Part shown: positions 8,223 to 18,262 of the stretch, in pieces
Position numbering within the stretch: position 1 is the stretch's first letter
How the letters are laid out: every line of letters begins with the position of its first letter
Source: Peribacillus sp. Bi96
GTDB taxonomy: Bacteria; Bacillota; Bacilli; Bacillales; DSM-1321
Assembly (NCBI RefSeq): GCF_918698115.1
Contig: NZ_CAKKLV010000008.1
Span: forward strand, 124,001 to 188,000
Direction: 5' to 3'
Length of the DNA: 64,000 bases
Notes under the pieces: model-generated
What the model saw: the letters and a program-made list of their open reading frames with translations, nothing else
What the model was told of the DNA's origin: nothing
Database searches by the model: none
Position numbers and translations under genes: made by a program

Positions 8223-8606
8223 TTAGGCAGGTCCCCTATCCCTTGAGCGGTGACTTCTTTCGAAAAAGTAATAGCATAACAAGTCTTCGGTTTTGTTGCG
8301 GAGGCGGGGATTGAAATAATTGTGATGTTCCTCGTATCCTTTATATAAAAAACAATACATCGTGAAGGATTCATCGCGTTGGATTTCACTTACCTTAATA
8401 TTCTCCTTTCGCAAATATCTCCGTACCTCGGCAAGGTCATCCTGAACGGCTTTTAAAATATGTTCAATTAGTTCCGAATAGGGCCTTTTTAATTTAAACG
8501 GACTAATTTCGATGACCTTGAGATCCCGGTTTAAGACTGTAATCACCATAGGGAGGTAGATGGCTTTTTCAATCATATTTCGGTCACCTTCTGGAATGCG
8601 GGTCAT
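8223..8606 (-). CDS. yhjD: YhjD-like protein of unknown function
   Basis: 127 residues with no transmembrane segment or recognised domain. A conserved-looking N-terminal part (YLPMVITVLNRDLKVIEISPFKLKRPYSELIEHI) leads into a charged helical middle. AAAGGAG is eight bases before the ATG. It lies divergently next to the DedA-like gene and sipV, the context of B. subtilis yhjD; the name rests on synteny and similar size. The last ~10 residues (rich in Arg/Ser/His) may be a non-conserved tail. No function proposed. Confidence 0.6.
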   Translation of the reverse strand: MTRIPEGDRNMIEKAIYLPMVITVLNRDLKVIEISPFKLKRPYSELIEHILKAVQDDLAEVRRYLRKENIKVSEIQRDESFTMYCFLYKGYEEHHNYFNPRLRNKTEDLLCYYFFERSHRSRDRGPA

Positions 8607-8895
8607 CTGACCGCTCCTTTCTAAAAAAGCGCATTTTTAATAAGAATATGTATATTTTGTGAAAATAAGAACGTTTGTTCTGTTTTTTATCCTAATGTAT
8701 TTTCAATCGATATGCAAGAAGTTTTGATAATAGTGAAATATTTGTTATTAAGATTATGTTTTCCCGAGTTAGGGAAAGTATGAAGATGTATGGATAATAA
8801 TTCTTGCAATTTCAGGGGAAAGTGTTATATCTAAAATAAACAGCTTTTTAATAAGTTTATGTTGCTTTGATGGCAGCATGTCGAGGGAGATAATT

Positions 8896-9510
8896 ATGGA
8901 CTTGGAGACTATACGTGAGTGGTTTACACTTGATAATATATCAGCGCTTATTCAGCAATATCGCTCATTCGGTCCAATTCCTGGAATCTTACTGCCGATG
9001 CTGGAAGCATTTTTGCCCTTTTTACCCTTAGTGGTGTTCGTACTGGCTAATGCAACGGCTTTTGGTCTCTGGTGGGGATTTTTATTTTCATGGATTGGAG
9101 CGGTAGCGGGGTCTTTTTTAATCTTTTTAGTTATTAGAAAATATGGTCAAATGAGGTTTTTTCGATTTTTGCAAAAACATAAGCAGGTACAGAGGTTGAT
9201 GGTTTGGGTGGAAAGCCATGGATTCGGACCTTTGTTCATCCTGCTCTGCTTCCCTTTTACACCATCGGCCATCGTGAATATTGTGGCAGGTCTTTCAAAA
9301 GTCAGTCCCTTGCAATATGGACTGGCAGTTGTAGGTGGAAAAGCGGTGATGATTTTTACGATTAGCTTCGTCGGCTATGATTTAGTATCCTTAATACATA
9401 AGCCCATGCGTACGATCATTATCGGGATTGTCATTTTTATCCTCTGGTATGTGGGAAAAAGACTGGAATTCCGGTTAAATAAAAGCATGAAGAGAGAAGA
9501 AGGACAATAA
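8896..9510 (+). CDS. yhjE: DedA/TVP38/TMEM64-family membrane protein YhjE
   Basis: 204 residues from the ATG at 8896, which has AGGGAG seven bases upstream; an ATG at 8878 is not preceded by a site. A VTT/SNARE-associated domain is indicated by the re-entrant-type segment PMLEAFLPFLPLVVFVLANATAFG, then GAVAGSFLIFLVIRKYG and LLCFPFTPSAIVNIVAGLSKV. Members of this superfamily are implicated in lipid scrambling/undecaprenyl-phosphate recycling; its role here is inference. It is followed 33 bp later by sipV, as in B. subtilis, so the two are probably cotranscribed. Confidence 0.85.
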   Translation: MDLETIREWFTLDNISALIQQYRSFGPIPGILLPMLEAFLPFLPLVVFVLANATAFGLWWGFLFSWIGAVAGSFLIFLVIRKYGQMRFFRFLQKHKQVQRLMVWVESHGFGPLFILLCFPFTPSAIVNIVAGLSKVSPLQYGLAVVGGKAVMIFTISFVGYDLVSLIHKPMRTIIIGIVIFILWYVGKRLEFRLNKSMKREEGQ

Positions 9511-9543
9511 GTTAGAATATAAATGTAGTAGGGGTTGAACGAG

Positions 9544-10107
9544 ATGGGAAAAACAAACAAGAATTCTTTATCCGATTGGATAAAAGCCACCATGATAGCT
9601 TTTGTTATTTACATCTTAATCCGTACATTTTTGTTTTCAAGCTATGATGTTGAAGGGAAATCGATGCAGCCGACCCTTGAAGATGGCGATAAACTTGTTG
9701 TGAATAAAATCAATTACCAGATTCAAGATATCAACCGTTTTGACATTATTGTTTTTCATGCCAATTCACATGAAGATTATGTTAAACGAGTTATAGGGAT
9801 TGCAGGTGACCGCATTCGTTATAAGGATGATTGGCTTTACGTAAATGGTGAGAAAGTGGAAGAGCCTTATCTAGAAGAAGTCAAGGAGGGTTTCCCTGGG
9901 CAAAATTTTACAGGTGACTTCACATTAAAAGAATTGACGGACATGACCACCGTCCCCGAGGGCAAGCTTTTTGTCATGGGTGATAACCGTCTTGAAAGTG
10001 CGGACAGCCGTCACTTTGGCTATATACCAGTTGGAAATGTTGTCGGTAAAGTCGATGTTCGATATTGGCCAATCAAAGAATTCACTTATAGATTTACAGG
10101 TGAATGA
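9544..10107 (+). CDS. sipV: Type I signal peptidase
   Basis: 187 residues from the ATG at 9544 (AGGGG nine bases upstream; a TTG at 9535 abuts that site). A single N-terminal membrane anchor (about residues 14-33) is followed by the extracellular catalytic domain. The nucleophile is Ser40 in GKSMQPTL and the general base Lys81 in DYVKRVIG; the later GDNRLESADSRHFG box is intact. This gives the S/K dyad of S26 peptidases that cleave Sec/Tat signal peptides outside the membrane. Position after yhjE matches B. subtilis sipV, which is a minor peptidase there. Confidence 0.93.
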   Translation: MGKTNKNSLSDWIKATMIAFVIYILIRTFLFSSYDVEGKSMQPTLEDGDKLVVNKINYQIQDINRFDIIVFHANSHEDYVKRVIGIAGDRIRYKDDWLYVNGEKVEEPYLEEVKEGFPGQNFTGDFTLKELTDMTTVPEGKLFVMGDNRLESADSRHFGYIPVGNVVGKVDVRYWPIKEFTYRFTGE

Positions 10108-10111
10108 TTGC

Positions 10112-10140
10112 AAAAGCCCGGAAAATTTGAGGGCTTTTTC
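10112..10140 (+). terminator. Intrinsic terminator of sipV
   Basis: AAAAGCCC and GGGCTTTT form the stem around an 11-base loop, followed by TTC. It begins five bases after the sipV stop. Confidence 0.75.
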
Positions 10141-10253
10141 TTTTGGAAAAAAAGCGAACGTACGATTGGTATTTTTTAATGGGAAACGGTAAAATAATAG
10201 AAAGTAAATCTTAATTGGAAACAGAAACCTAGTCAAAAAGACGAAAGTATTTC

Positions 10254-10262
10254 TGGTATGAT
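10254..10262 (+). promoter_or_regulatory. Extended -10 promoter candidate for addBA
   Basis: TGGTATGAT is an extended -10 element (TG-N-TATGAT), about 37 bp before the addB start. No good -35 hexamer is present 17 bp upstream, which fits the extended -10 class. Confidence 0.4.
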
Positions 10263-10298
10263 AGATCTAGATATTATGTTGTATAAGGGGGAAAAGAG

Positions 10299-13200
10299 AT
10301 GTCACTCCGTTTTTTACTGGGAAGATCGGGTGCAGGGAAAACTTCGAATATATTGGACGGAATTCGTTCAAAATTGGCAGATGATCCCGAAGGCAATCCA
10401 ATTATTTACCTCGTTCCTGATCAAATGACGTTTCTATCTGAATATAAATTAGTTAAAACACCAGGTCTTGCGGGAATGATCCGGACGCAGGTTTTCAGTT
10501 TTAGCAGGCTGGCTTGGCGAGTTCTTCAGGAAACTGGGGGAATGAGCCGGCTACATTTGGACAGCGTCGGCGTCAATATGCTGATAAGGAAAATAATGGA
10601 TGATAAAAAAGATGAGCTAAAGATGTTTCGTCGATCTGCTGATAAGCAGGGATTCATTGCACAGATGGAACTAATGCTGGCTGAGTTCAAGCAGTATTGC
10701 ATCCAACCGGATGACATTCAAAACTATTTGACCGATACTTCAGAGGCAGGCAGCGGAATTCAGGATAAACTGCATGACCTTGAATTGGTCTATCAGGCTT
10801 TTGAGGATGAAATGGTTGGCAAATATTTAGATTCTGAAGACTATTTCACATTACTTATTGAAAAAATGTCAGAGTCTTCATATATAAGGAATGCCGATAT
10901 TTATATCGATGGTTTTTATAGTTTGACACCACAGGAATTATTGATTGTGGAAGAAATGATGAAGCTGTGCAAGAGTGTAACGGTTTCGCTGACATTAGAT
11001 CAGCCCTACAGACAATATGCCCCGGATGATTTGCAATTGTTCAGGCAGACGGGAAACCTGTATCATCACCTTTATCAAGCTGGATTGAGAAATGATATCC
11101 CAATTTCAGAGGATCGCATTTTAAAAGGAACGGAAAGGTTTGTAACGAGTCCGGGGCTGAATCATCTGGAAACTTATTTTGCCATTCGTCCTGCACGGAC
11201 GTTTGAGCAGTCACCTGATGTAACGATTGCCCAGGCAGTTAATCGCAGAGCTGAAATTGAAGGCGTTGCCCGGGATATCTTGACACTTGTCAGGCAGAAG
11301 CAGCACCGTTTCCGTGATATAGCGATTTTAGTTCGTAATGGTGAAGCGTACGCTGATATTTTACAAACCGTTTTTCGGGATTATAAAATTCCCTTGTTCG
11401 TCGATTCCAAACGGACCATGCTTAATCATCCTCTGATAGAACTGATTCGTTCCACTTTGGAGATCATCAATGGTTATTGGCGGTATGAACCGGTATTTCG
11501 AGCAATCAAGACGGAGCTTTTATTTCCGCTGCAAAAAAATCACGATAGGATGCGGGAGCAAGTGGATAAGCTCGAAAACTATGTGCTGGCCCGTGGAATT
11601 AAAGGGAGCAGGTGGACTTCCAAAGATCGTTGGACGTACCGGCGCTTCCGAGGGCTGGAACTGGAGGAACGGAACCAAACCGATAAGGAAATGAAGCTTG
11701 AGCAAGAGTTGAATGAGATGAAGCAATTATTTACCGAGCCCATCTTGAAGCTATCAAAACGTGTTAAAAAGGCTGATAATGGGAGGGAATTGTGCGAAGC
11801 CCTTTATCTATATCTTGAAGAATTACATGTACCGGAAAAATTGGAAAAGCTGAAGCAGGAGGCCGAAGAAGCAGGTGATTTGGTTTCGGCAAGAGAGCAC
11901 GAACAAACGTGGAATGCGGTTGTCGATCTGTTAGACCAATTCGTTGAACTGCTAAGCGAAGAAGAGCTTTCCATGAAACAGTTTGCGGTAATCATTGAAG
12001 CTGGTTTGGAGTCTCTTGAATTTTCTTTGGTACCGCCGGCAATTGACCAAGTCCTTGTCGCTAATCTCGATTTATCCCGACTTGATGATGTGAAGACAGC
12101 TTTTGTTATCGGCTTGAATGAGGGGGTCTTGCCAGGAAAAGCTTTATCTGACGGTATTTTTTCCGATAGTGATCGTGAAGTGCTGTTAGCCGGTGGACTT
12201 GATGTTGCTCCAAGTTCAAAGGTGCGCCTCCTTGATGAGGAGTTTACGGCGTACAAAGCTTTTACTACACCTGCTGAGAGGCTTTATTTATCATATCCGC
12301 TTGCCGATGAGGAGGGAAAGGCGCTTTTACCTTCATCCTACCTAAAACGGGTAAGGGATGTACTGCCTAACGTTTCCGAAGTGTATTATATGAACGATCC
12401 ATCTGATCTGTCTGCTGAGGAACAGGTGAAATACGCGGCCAATTACGATGTGGCCCTATCGTATTTGGCTGCCCAATTGCAGCTGAAAAAAAGGAACTAC
12501 CCAATCCATACACTATGGTGGGATGTATATAATGCCATTATAGGGGATGAAGTGGTCGGTCCTTTTGCAACTAAGGTATTATCAAGTCTTTTTTACCAAA
12601 ATAGAGCGAAGAAATTATCAGAAGAAACAAGTAAGCAATTATATGGCGAGAGTATTCTTACAAGTGTCTCGAGAATGGAAATGTTCAATAGCTGCCCGTT
12701 TTCCCATTATGCCGCTCATGGTTTGAAATTGAGGGAAAGGCAAATTTTCCGATTGGATGCACCGGATATTGGTGAGATGTTCCATGGAGCGTTGAAAATG
12801 ATTTCGGACTATTTAAATGAACATGATATTCCTTGGTCTACATTGACAAAGGAACAATGCTTGGAGTTGGCTAGAGTTGCCGTGGAAAGACTTGCTCCTA
12901 AACTTCAAAATCAAATTTTATTAAGTACGAACCGCCATCACTATTTGCGCAGGAAATTGGAACATGTAATTGGCCGGGCATCAATCGTATTGAGTGAACA
13001 TGCAAAGGTGAGCGGTTTTGCTCCAGTTGGGTTAGAACTCGGTTTCGGAAAAAATGGAGAGCTGCCGCCACTTTCGTTCACATTGAAAAATGGTACGAAG
13101 ATGGAATTGATCGGACGGATAGACCGTGTGGATAAAGCGGAAGAAGGGGAGGGTGTCTATTTGCGCGTGCTCGATTATAAGTCGAGTGAAAAGGAACTGA

Positions 13201-13796
13201 ACATGAGTGAAGTGTATTATGGACTTGCGCTGCAAATGTTGACATACCTTGATATCGTCGTTACCCATTCCAAGTCGCTAATAGGGAAAGAAGCCATTCC
13301 AGCCGGTGTTTTATATTTTCATGTGCATAATCCTGTTGTCAAATCCAAGGGAATGCTCAGTTTGGATAAAATTGAGGAAGAAATTTATAAGAGTTTTAAA
13401 ATGAATGGACTTGTACTTGATCATTCAAATGTCATCCAGATGATGGATAACTCGCTTGATATTGAAAATTCGGGTAAGTCGGATATCATTCCAGCTGGTT
13501 TTAAAAAGGATGGATCGCTTCTAGCGGCTTCCAAAGTTGCCAGCAGGGAAGAATTTTCGCTACTGAATCATCACGTTCGCCGGGTTTATCAGGAGGCAGG
13601 TGATCGAATGGTCGATGGCGATGTGAACATAACGCCGTATAAATTAAAGGAAAGAACGCCGTGTACTTTTTGTTCCTTTAAATCAGTGTGCCAATTCGAC
13701 CAGTCACTGGAGGAGAATCAATTTAGGAATTTGGCACAGAAGAAGCAAAATGATGTTCTTGATCTATTAAGAGGGGAGGGGGAGAGCGATGAGTAA
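10299..13796 (+). CDS. addB: ATP-dependent helicase/nuclease subunit B (AddB)
   Basis: 1165 residues, the usual AddB length. The Walker A motif GRSGAGKTS is at residues 8-16. The RecB-type nuclease domain near the C-terminus keeps VLDYKSSEK. Four cysteines that ligate the structural 4Fe-4S cluster are present: C799 (NSCPF) and C1122, C1125, C1131 (CTFCSFKSVC). AddAB processes double-strand breaks and releases 3' single strands at Chi for RecA; AddB carries the Chi-recognition inactivated helicase fold and one nuclease. The stop overlaps the addA start by 8 bp, so the two are translationally coupled. Confidence 0.96.
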   Translation: MSLRFLLGRSGAGKTSNILDGIRSKLADDPEGNPIIYLVPDQMTFLSEYKLVKTPGLAGMIRTQVFSFSRLAWRVLQETGGMSRLHLDSVGVNMLIRKIMDDKKDELKMFRRSADKQGFIAQMELMLAEFKQYCIQPDDIQNYLTDTSEAGSGIQDKLHDLELVYQAFEDEMVGKYLDSEDYFTLLIEKMSESSYIRNADIYIDGFYSLTPQELLIVEEMMKLCKSVTVSLTLDQPYRQYAPDDLQLFRQTGNLYHHLYQAGLRNDIPISEDRILKGTERFVTSPGLNHLETYFAIRPARTFEQSPDVTIAQAVNRRAEIEGVARDILTLVRQKQHRFRDIAILVRNGEAYADILQTVFRDYKIPLFVDSKRTMLNHPLIELIRSTLEIINGYWRYEPVFRAIKTELLFPLQKNHDRMREQVDKLENYVLARGIKGSRWTSKDRWTYRRFRGLELEERNQTDKEMKLEQELNEMKQLFTEPILKLSKRVKKADNGRELCEALYLYLEELHVPEKLEKLKQEAEEAGDLVSAREHEQTWNAVVDLLDQFVELLSEEELSMKQFAVIIEAGLESLEFSLVPPAIDQVLVANLDLSRLDDVKTAFVIGLNEGVLPGKALSDGIFSDSDREVLLAGGLDVAPSSKVRLLDEEFTAYKAFTTPAERLYLSYPLADEEGKALLPSSYLKRVRDVLPNVSEVYYMNDPSDLSAEEQVKYAANYDVALSYLAAQLQLKKRNYPIHTLWWDVYNAIIGDEVVGPFATKVLSSLFYQNRAKKLSEETSKQLYGESILTSVSRMEMFNSCPFSHYAAHGLKLRERQIFRLDAPDIGEMFHGALKMISDYLNEHDIPWSTLTKEQCLELARVAVERLAPKLQNQILLSTNRHHYLRRKLEHVIGRASIVLSEHAKVSGFAPVGLELGFGKNGELPPLSFTLKNGTKMELIGRIDRVDKAEEGEGVYLRVLDYKSSEKELNMSEVYYGLALQMLTYLDIVVTHSKSLIGKEAIPAGVLYFHVHNPVVKSKGMLSLDKIEEEIYKSFKMNGLVLDHSNVIQMMDNSLDIENSGKSDIIPAGFKKDGSLLAASKVASREEFSLLNHHVRRVYQEAGDRMVDGDVNITPYKLKERTPCTFCSFKSVCQFDQSLEENQFRNLAQKKQNDVLDLLRGEGESDE

Positions 13797-16700
13797 AACG
13801 AAAATTCCTGTTCTGCCAGGAGACGTGACATGGACGGAAGATCAATGGAAGGCGATATGGGCTAAAGATCAGGACATTTTGGTTGCTGCCGCGGCTGGTT
13901 CCGGGAAAACTGCGGTGCTGGTCAATCGGATCATTCAAAAAGTCATTTCAGAAGAAGAGCCAATTGATGTGGATGAACTGCTTGTCGTTACATTCACCAA
14001 TGCTTCGGCAGCCGAGATGCGCCATAGGATAAGTGAGGCATTAGAAAAAGCGATTAGCGATAATCCGCATTCACAGCATCTGCGCAAGCAGTTGAGCCTG
14101 ATTAACCGCGCCTCAATATCCACACTTCATTCCTTTTGTTTAGAGGTGATCAGGAAGTATTATTATTTGACGGAAATCGACCCAGGCTTTCGGATTGCAG
14201 ATTCTACAGAGGTCCAGTTGCTCCGTGATGAAGTAATGGAGGAACTTTTTGAGGAACAGTATGGTCAAAGTGATAATGAAGAGTTCTTTAATTTGGTTGA
14301 TGCTTTCACAAGCGATCGAAACGATGATGCACTTCAGAATATTGTTCGGTCGCTGCATGATTTTTCGCAATCGAACCCTGATCCGGATCAATGGCTCAAT
14401 GGTGCCGCCAGCATGTATGAGTTGGCGGATGATGATGGGATTGATGATCTTTCGTTTATCGATTCATTGAAATTTGATATTGGTTTACAATTGGACACCG
14501 CCCGGGATTTATTGGAACGCTCGCTGACTTTGACTAAAGTCCCTGGGGGGCCGGCACCAAGGGCAGAGAACTATTTAGCTGATCTTGCCCTTGTCGCCAA
14601 ACTGTCGGAAGTGAAAGACCGCTCCTGGAACGATCTTTATGAAGAAATCCAAAACGTGAAGTTTGGAACGGCGAAACGCCTTACTGGTGCCGATTTCATT
14701 AAAGAAGTAGCGGATGAGGCTACGAAGTATCGTGATAAGGCAAAGAAAATCATTAAATCGCTGCAGGAAGAGTTATTTTCTCGTAAACCGGAAAGTTATC
14801 TGCGCGATATTAGGGAGCTCAAGGGGTATGTCGATACACTTGTAAGGCTTGTTAAACAATTTGATCATCGTTTCTTCGCTGCAAAAGCAGAAAAGAACTT
14901 GGTGGATTTCGCCGATTTGGAACATTATTGTCTTCAAATTTTGACAGGGGAAACCTTGGATGGTGAAAGAAAACCATCAGCTGCTGCTATCGAATACAGA
15001 AACCAATTCAAAGAGGTCCTGGTAGATGAGTATCAGGATACGAATCTGGTTCAGGAATCCATTTTAAAACTGGTGACGGCAGATGGCGAATATAGTGGGA
15101 ATCTTTTTATGGTGGGCGATGTCAAGCAGTCCATTTACCGATTCAGGCTTGCAGAACCGAATCTCTTCCTTGGAAAGTACACACGCTTTACCCGTGATGG
15201 GATTGAATCCGGCCTAAAGATTGATTTAAACCGGAATTTCCGGAGCCGTAAGGAAGTTCTCGATGGGACGAATTTCTTGTTTCAACAGTTGATGGGGATT
15301 ACAGTCGGGGAGATTGATTATGATGAAGACGCCCAATTGAAAAAAGGTGCGCCATATCCCGAAGATGAACCAAACCCTATCGAGCTCCATTTAATTGATG
15401 GAACAGCCGATCCTGAAGCAACTTCGGAATCGGAAGGGGCGGATAGCGGGTTTGAGGCCGAGGAACTTGAAAAAGCGCAACTCGAGGCTAGGCAGATGGC
15501 CAAGCTCATTAAAAAGGCTATAAGCGAAAAGCATCGAATATATGATATGAAAACTCAAAAGTACCGATCTGCCACTTATCGTGATATGGTCATTCTTCTT
15601 CGTTCGATGCCATGGGCACCGCAAATCATGGAGGAATTTAAAAAGCAGGGGATTCCAGTCTACGCCAACTTGTCGACAGGGTATTTTGAAGCAACCGAAG
15701 TGGCGATCATGATTTCCTTATTGAAGGTGATTGATAATCCTCAACAGGATATCCCTTTGGCATCCGTTCTCCGTTCACCTATCGTCGGGATGGATGAAGA
15801 AGAAATGTCACAGGTGCGTTTATTCCATACAGGCAGCTATTACGAAGCATTAGCTGATTTTTATAGAAAGAGTGATTCGGAAGAACATCCAGGGCTTTAT
15901 GAAAAAGCGTCGGCTTTTTATAAAAAACTAGTAAAGTGGAGGAAGCTTGCCAGGCAGGAAGCATTATCCGATTTGATCTGGCTTCTATATCGTGAAACGC
16001 AGTTCTATGATTTTGCAGGAGGGATGCCGGGGGGCAAACAGCGTCAGGCCAATTTAAGAGCGTTGTATGACAGGGCAAGGCAATATGAAGCAAGTTCCTT
16101 CCGAGGTCTATTCCGTTTCTTGCGTTTCATAGAAAGGATGCAGGAACGTGGAGATGATTTAGGAGCAGCTCGGGCATTAGGGGAACAGGAAGATGTAGTC
16201 CGCCTGATGACGATTCACTCATCAAAAGGCCTTGAGTTCCCGATCGTGTTTATTGCCGGTCTTTCCAAGCAATTCAATATGATGGATTTACGAAAGCCAT
16301 ATTTACTGGATAAGGATTATGGATTTGCTGCCAAGTACGTGAATTCCGAATTACGGATAACCTATCCATCCCTCCCACAATTGGCTTTTAAGAAAAAAAA
16401 GCAGCTTGAACTAATCGCGGAAGAGATGCGTGTCCTCTACGTGGCGCTTACAAGGGCTAAGGAAAAGCTTTACTTAATCGCCAGCATCAATGATGCAGAA
16501 AAAACGCAGCAGAACTGGGCAAGTAATGCGGCACATGGAGAGTGGCTTTTAAAGGACTATGTACGGGCGGGTGCAAAAAGCTATCTTGATTGGATTGGTC
16601 CATCCCTTGTACGTCATCGGGATTCTCTTGGTGCTGCAGGTCTTGGCTTGGAAATGGAGTCGCATCCATCGAATTGGTCCATTTCTGTCATTCCAAGTGA

Positions 16701-17523
16701 AGAGCTTGCCGTTCTGGATGTGGAAGAGACAGAATTACAGGAGCAAATACTTGAGCATGTCCAGAAATCAGAGAAGATCGAAATGGTCTCCGAATTTTAT
16801 GATGATATTAAAGAACAGCTCGAATGGGAGTATCCTGAACATGAGGCGTCCATGCATCGGTCCAAGCAATCCGTTTCTGAACTAAAACGTCAATATGAAC
16901 TCAGGGACGAGCAAAGTTCCACAGAGTTGTTACGTAAATTCAAGCGTCCTATTACGAAGCGTCCAACATTCATGCAAGAAAAATCACTAACTCCTGCTGA
17001 AAGGGGTACGATTACACATCTAGTCATGCAGCATATCGATCTATCCAAAGTTATTTCCATTCAATCGATTCAGACGTTGATGGTTGACTTGATTCAGCGT
17101 GAGTTGTTGACGGAGGAACAGAAAGAAGCTGTGAATCCGGAAACGATCGTCGATTTCTTTGAAAGTGAAATCGGCCAAAGAATGCAAAAGGCCCTGAGTA
17201 TTCGCCGTGAAGTGCCATTTACGATGTCGTTGCCAGCAAACGAAGCTTACAGCGATTGGACAACTGGCGAAGAGGAAATCCTTATCCAGGGTGTGATTGA
17301 TTGTATTTTTGAGGATGAACAAGGTCTTGTGCTTCTGGATTATAAAACGGATACAATTACCGGCCGTTTTGCTAGCGGTTATGATGGGGCTAAAGAGATT
17401 CTTGCCGATCGATACCGGGTGCAGCTCCAGCTTTATACGAGGGCTGTCGAAGGGATATTGAATAAGAAAGTAACCAGCCGTTATTTATTTTTCTTTGACG
17501 GATCGCATTTATTGGAAGTGTAA
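13789..17523 (+). CDS. addA: ATP-dependent helicase/nuclease subunit A (AddA)
   Basis: 1244 residues. UvrD/Rep superfamily 1 helicase motifs are in order: motif I AAAAGSGKT (K40), motif Ia VVTFTNASAAEM, motif II LVDEYQDTN, motif III VGDVKQSIYRFR, motif V TIHSSKGLEFPIVF and motif VI EMRVLYVALTRAKEKL. The C-terminal nuclease domain has LLDYKTDT (D1184, K1186). It is the ATP-driven 3'-5' motor and second nuclease of AddAB. The start has GGGGAGGGGG just inside addB. In B. subtilis sbcDC follow in the same operon, but here a terminator comes directly after addA. Confidence 0.97.
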   Translation: MSKTKIPVLPGDVTWTEDQWKAIWAKDQDILVAAAAGSGKTAVLVNRIIQKVISEEEPIDVDELLVVTFTNASAAEMRHRISEALEKAISDNPHSQHLRKQLSLINRASISTLHSFCLEVIRKYYYLTEIDPGFRIADSTEVQLLRDEVMEELFEEQYGQSDNEEFFNLVDAFTSDRNDDALQNIVRSLHDFSQSNPDPDQWLNGAASMYELADDDGIDDLSFIDSLKFDIGLQLDTARDLLERSLTLTKVPGGPAPRAENYLADLALVAKLSEVKDRSWNDLYEEIQNVKFGTAKRLTGADFIKEVADEATKYRDKAKKIIKSLQEELFSRKPESYLRDIRELKGYVDTLVRLVKQFDHRFFAAKAEKNLVDFADLEHYCLQILTGETLDGERKPSAAAIEYRNQFKEVLVDEYQDTNLVQESILKLVTADGEYSGNLFMVGDVKQSIYRFRLAEPNLFLGKYTRFTRDGIESGLKIDLNRNFRSRKEVLDGTNFLFQQLMGITVGEIDYDEDAQLKKGAPYPEDEPNPIELHLIDGTADPEATSESEGADSGFEAEELEKAQLEARQMAKLIKKAISEKHRIYDMKTQKYRSATYRDMVILLRSMPWAPQIMEEFKKQGIPVYANLSTGYFEATEVAIMISLLKVIDNPQQDIPLASVLRSPIVGMDEEEMSQVRLFHTGSYYEALADFYRKSDSEEHPGLYEKASAFYKKLVKWRKLARQEALSDLIWLLYRETQFYDFAGGMPGGKQRQANLRALYDRARQYEASSFRGLFRFLRFIERMQERGDDLGAARALGEQEDVVRLMTIHSSKGLEFPIVFIAGLSKQFNMMDLRKPYLLDKDYGFAAKYVNSELRITYPSLPQLAFKKKKQLELIAEEMRVLYVALTRAKEKLYLIASINDAEKTQQNWASNAAHGEWLLKDYVRAGAKSYLDWIGPSLVRHRDSLGAAGLGLEMESHPSNWSISVIPSEELAVLDVEETELQEQILEHVQKSEKIEMVSEFYDDIKEQLEWEYPEHEASMHRSKQSVSELKRQYELRDEQSSTELLRKFKRPITKRPTFMQEKSLTPAERGTITHLVMQHIDLSKVISIQSIQTLMVDLIQRELLTEEQKEAVNPETIVDFFESEIGQRMQKALSIRREVPFTMSLPANEAYSDWTTGEEEILIQGVIDCIFEDEQGLVLLDYKTDTITGRFASGYDGAKEILADRYRVQLQLYTRAVEGILNKKVTSRYLFFFDGSHLLEV

Positions 17524-17567
17524 GAGACTTTTTTTGCCCAAGTATTTATCATGCTAGTAAAATAGGA

Positions 17568-17614
17568 CAAAGAAAAAAGCCTCCCTGGGATGAAGTGGGA
17601 GGCCTTTTCTTTGT
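17568..17614. terminator. Bidirectional terminator between addA and gerPF
   Basis: AAAGAAAAAAGCCTCCC and GGGAGGCCTTTTCTTT flank an 11-base loop. A and T tracts on the two sides allow use by both converging operons. Confidence 0.88.
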
Positions 17615-17615
17615 T

Positions 17616-17834
17616 TTAATTATTCCCTGCAATGGGTTGATCGACCCCATTGACATCAATGACATTGCTTCCATTCAGACCGCTGGCTGTAAACACGATC
17701 GCAGCTGTGTTCCCTGAACCTGAACCGGAGACTGATTTGGAGGAAGACTTAGGGGAAATGACGGCGCAATCACCGAATAACAGGTTTCCTTCTCCTACAT
17801 TAAATATTTGAATTGGGCCAATAATGGCTGGCAT
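17616..17834 (-). CDS. gerPF: Spore germination protein GerPF
   Basis: 72 residues starting MPAIIGPIQI, with FGDCAVISPKSSSKSVSGSGSGNT and a C-terminal DVNGVDQP, the pattern of the GerPA/GerPF family. The gerP products are needed for spore coat permeability, so that germinants reach inner-membrane receptors; they are made in the mother cell. It is the last gene of the six-gene cluster, as in B. subtilis. GGAGGAG lies seven bases before the ATG. Confidence 0.93.
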   Translation of the reverse strand: MPAIIGPIQIFNVGEGNLLFGDCAVISPKSSSKSVSGSGSGNTAAIVFTASGLNGSNVIDVNGVDQPIAGNN

Positions 17835-17876
17835 ATGATCTCCTCCTTTTAAAATTAATCGTTGTTGGTTGAATCC

Positions 17877-18254
17877 TCAATCGGTGTCTCTTTTAGGAAC
17901 CTCCCGAATATGTTTCACCCTTGATTCCATACGTGCATGCCCAACGTTTCCCACACCAACCACGGATGAGGATGATATCCCGATAATATTGATATTGCCG
18001 ACACGTATGAAGGGATTCGGATTTGAAAAACTTGTTAGAACTGGTTCATTCAATCTTGGAATATAAAATGGTTTCTTAAAGATATCATAGTCGTCGAATT
18101 GAATGTCCACGGAATGGAATGTTTCACTTTTCTTCTGAACGGCTAATGCAAGGGAAATTCCGTCTATATAAGAAGTATCCCCTATTTGCAGGGTGGAGCT
18201 GAATGAGACCGTATCGGATAATAATGATTTTACTTTTGATATTCTAGAGAACAT
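17877..18254 (-). CDS. gerPE: Spore germination protein GerPE
   Basis: 125 residues, resembling GerPE: MFSRISKVKSLLSDTVSFSSTLQIGDT at the N-terminus and IGISSSSVVGVGNVGHARMESRVKHIR near the C-terminus. No signal peptide or membrane segment. It starts 8 bp after gerPD. It is a structural or assembly factor of the spore coat permeability system; the molecular role of the individual subunit is not known. Confidence 0.9.
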   Translation of the reverse strand: MFSRISKVKSLLSDTVSFSSTLQIGDTSYIDGISLALAVQKKSETFHSVDIQFDDYDIFKKPFYIPRLNEPVLTSFSNPNPFIRVGNINIIGISSSSVVGVGNVGHARMESRVKHIREVPKRDTD

Positions 18255-18262
18255 GTTCTTCT

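Noticed and set aside
11804-12256. 150-codon Ser-rich minus-strand frame inside addB
   Set aside because: Low-complexity antisense shadow of the addB codons; the real protein is on the plus strand.
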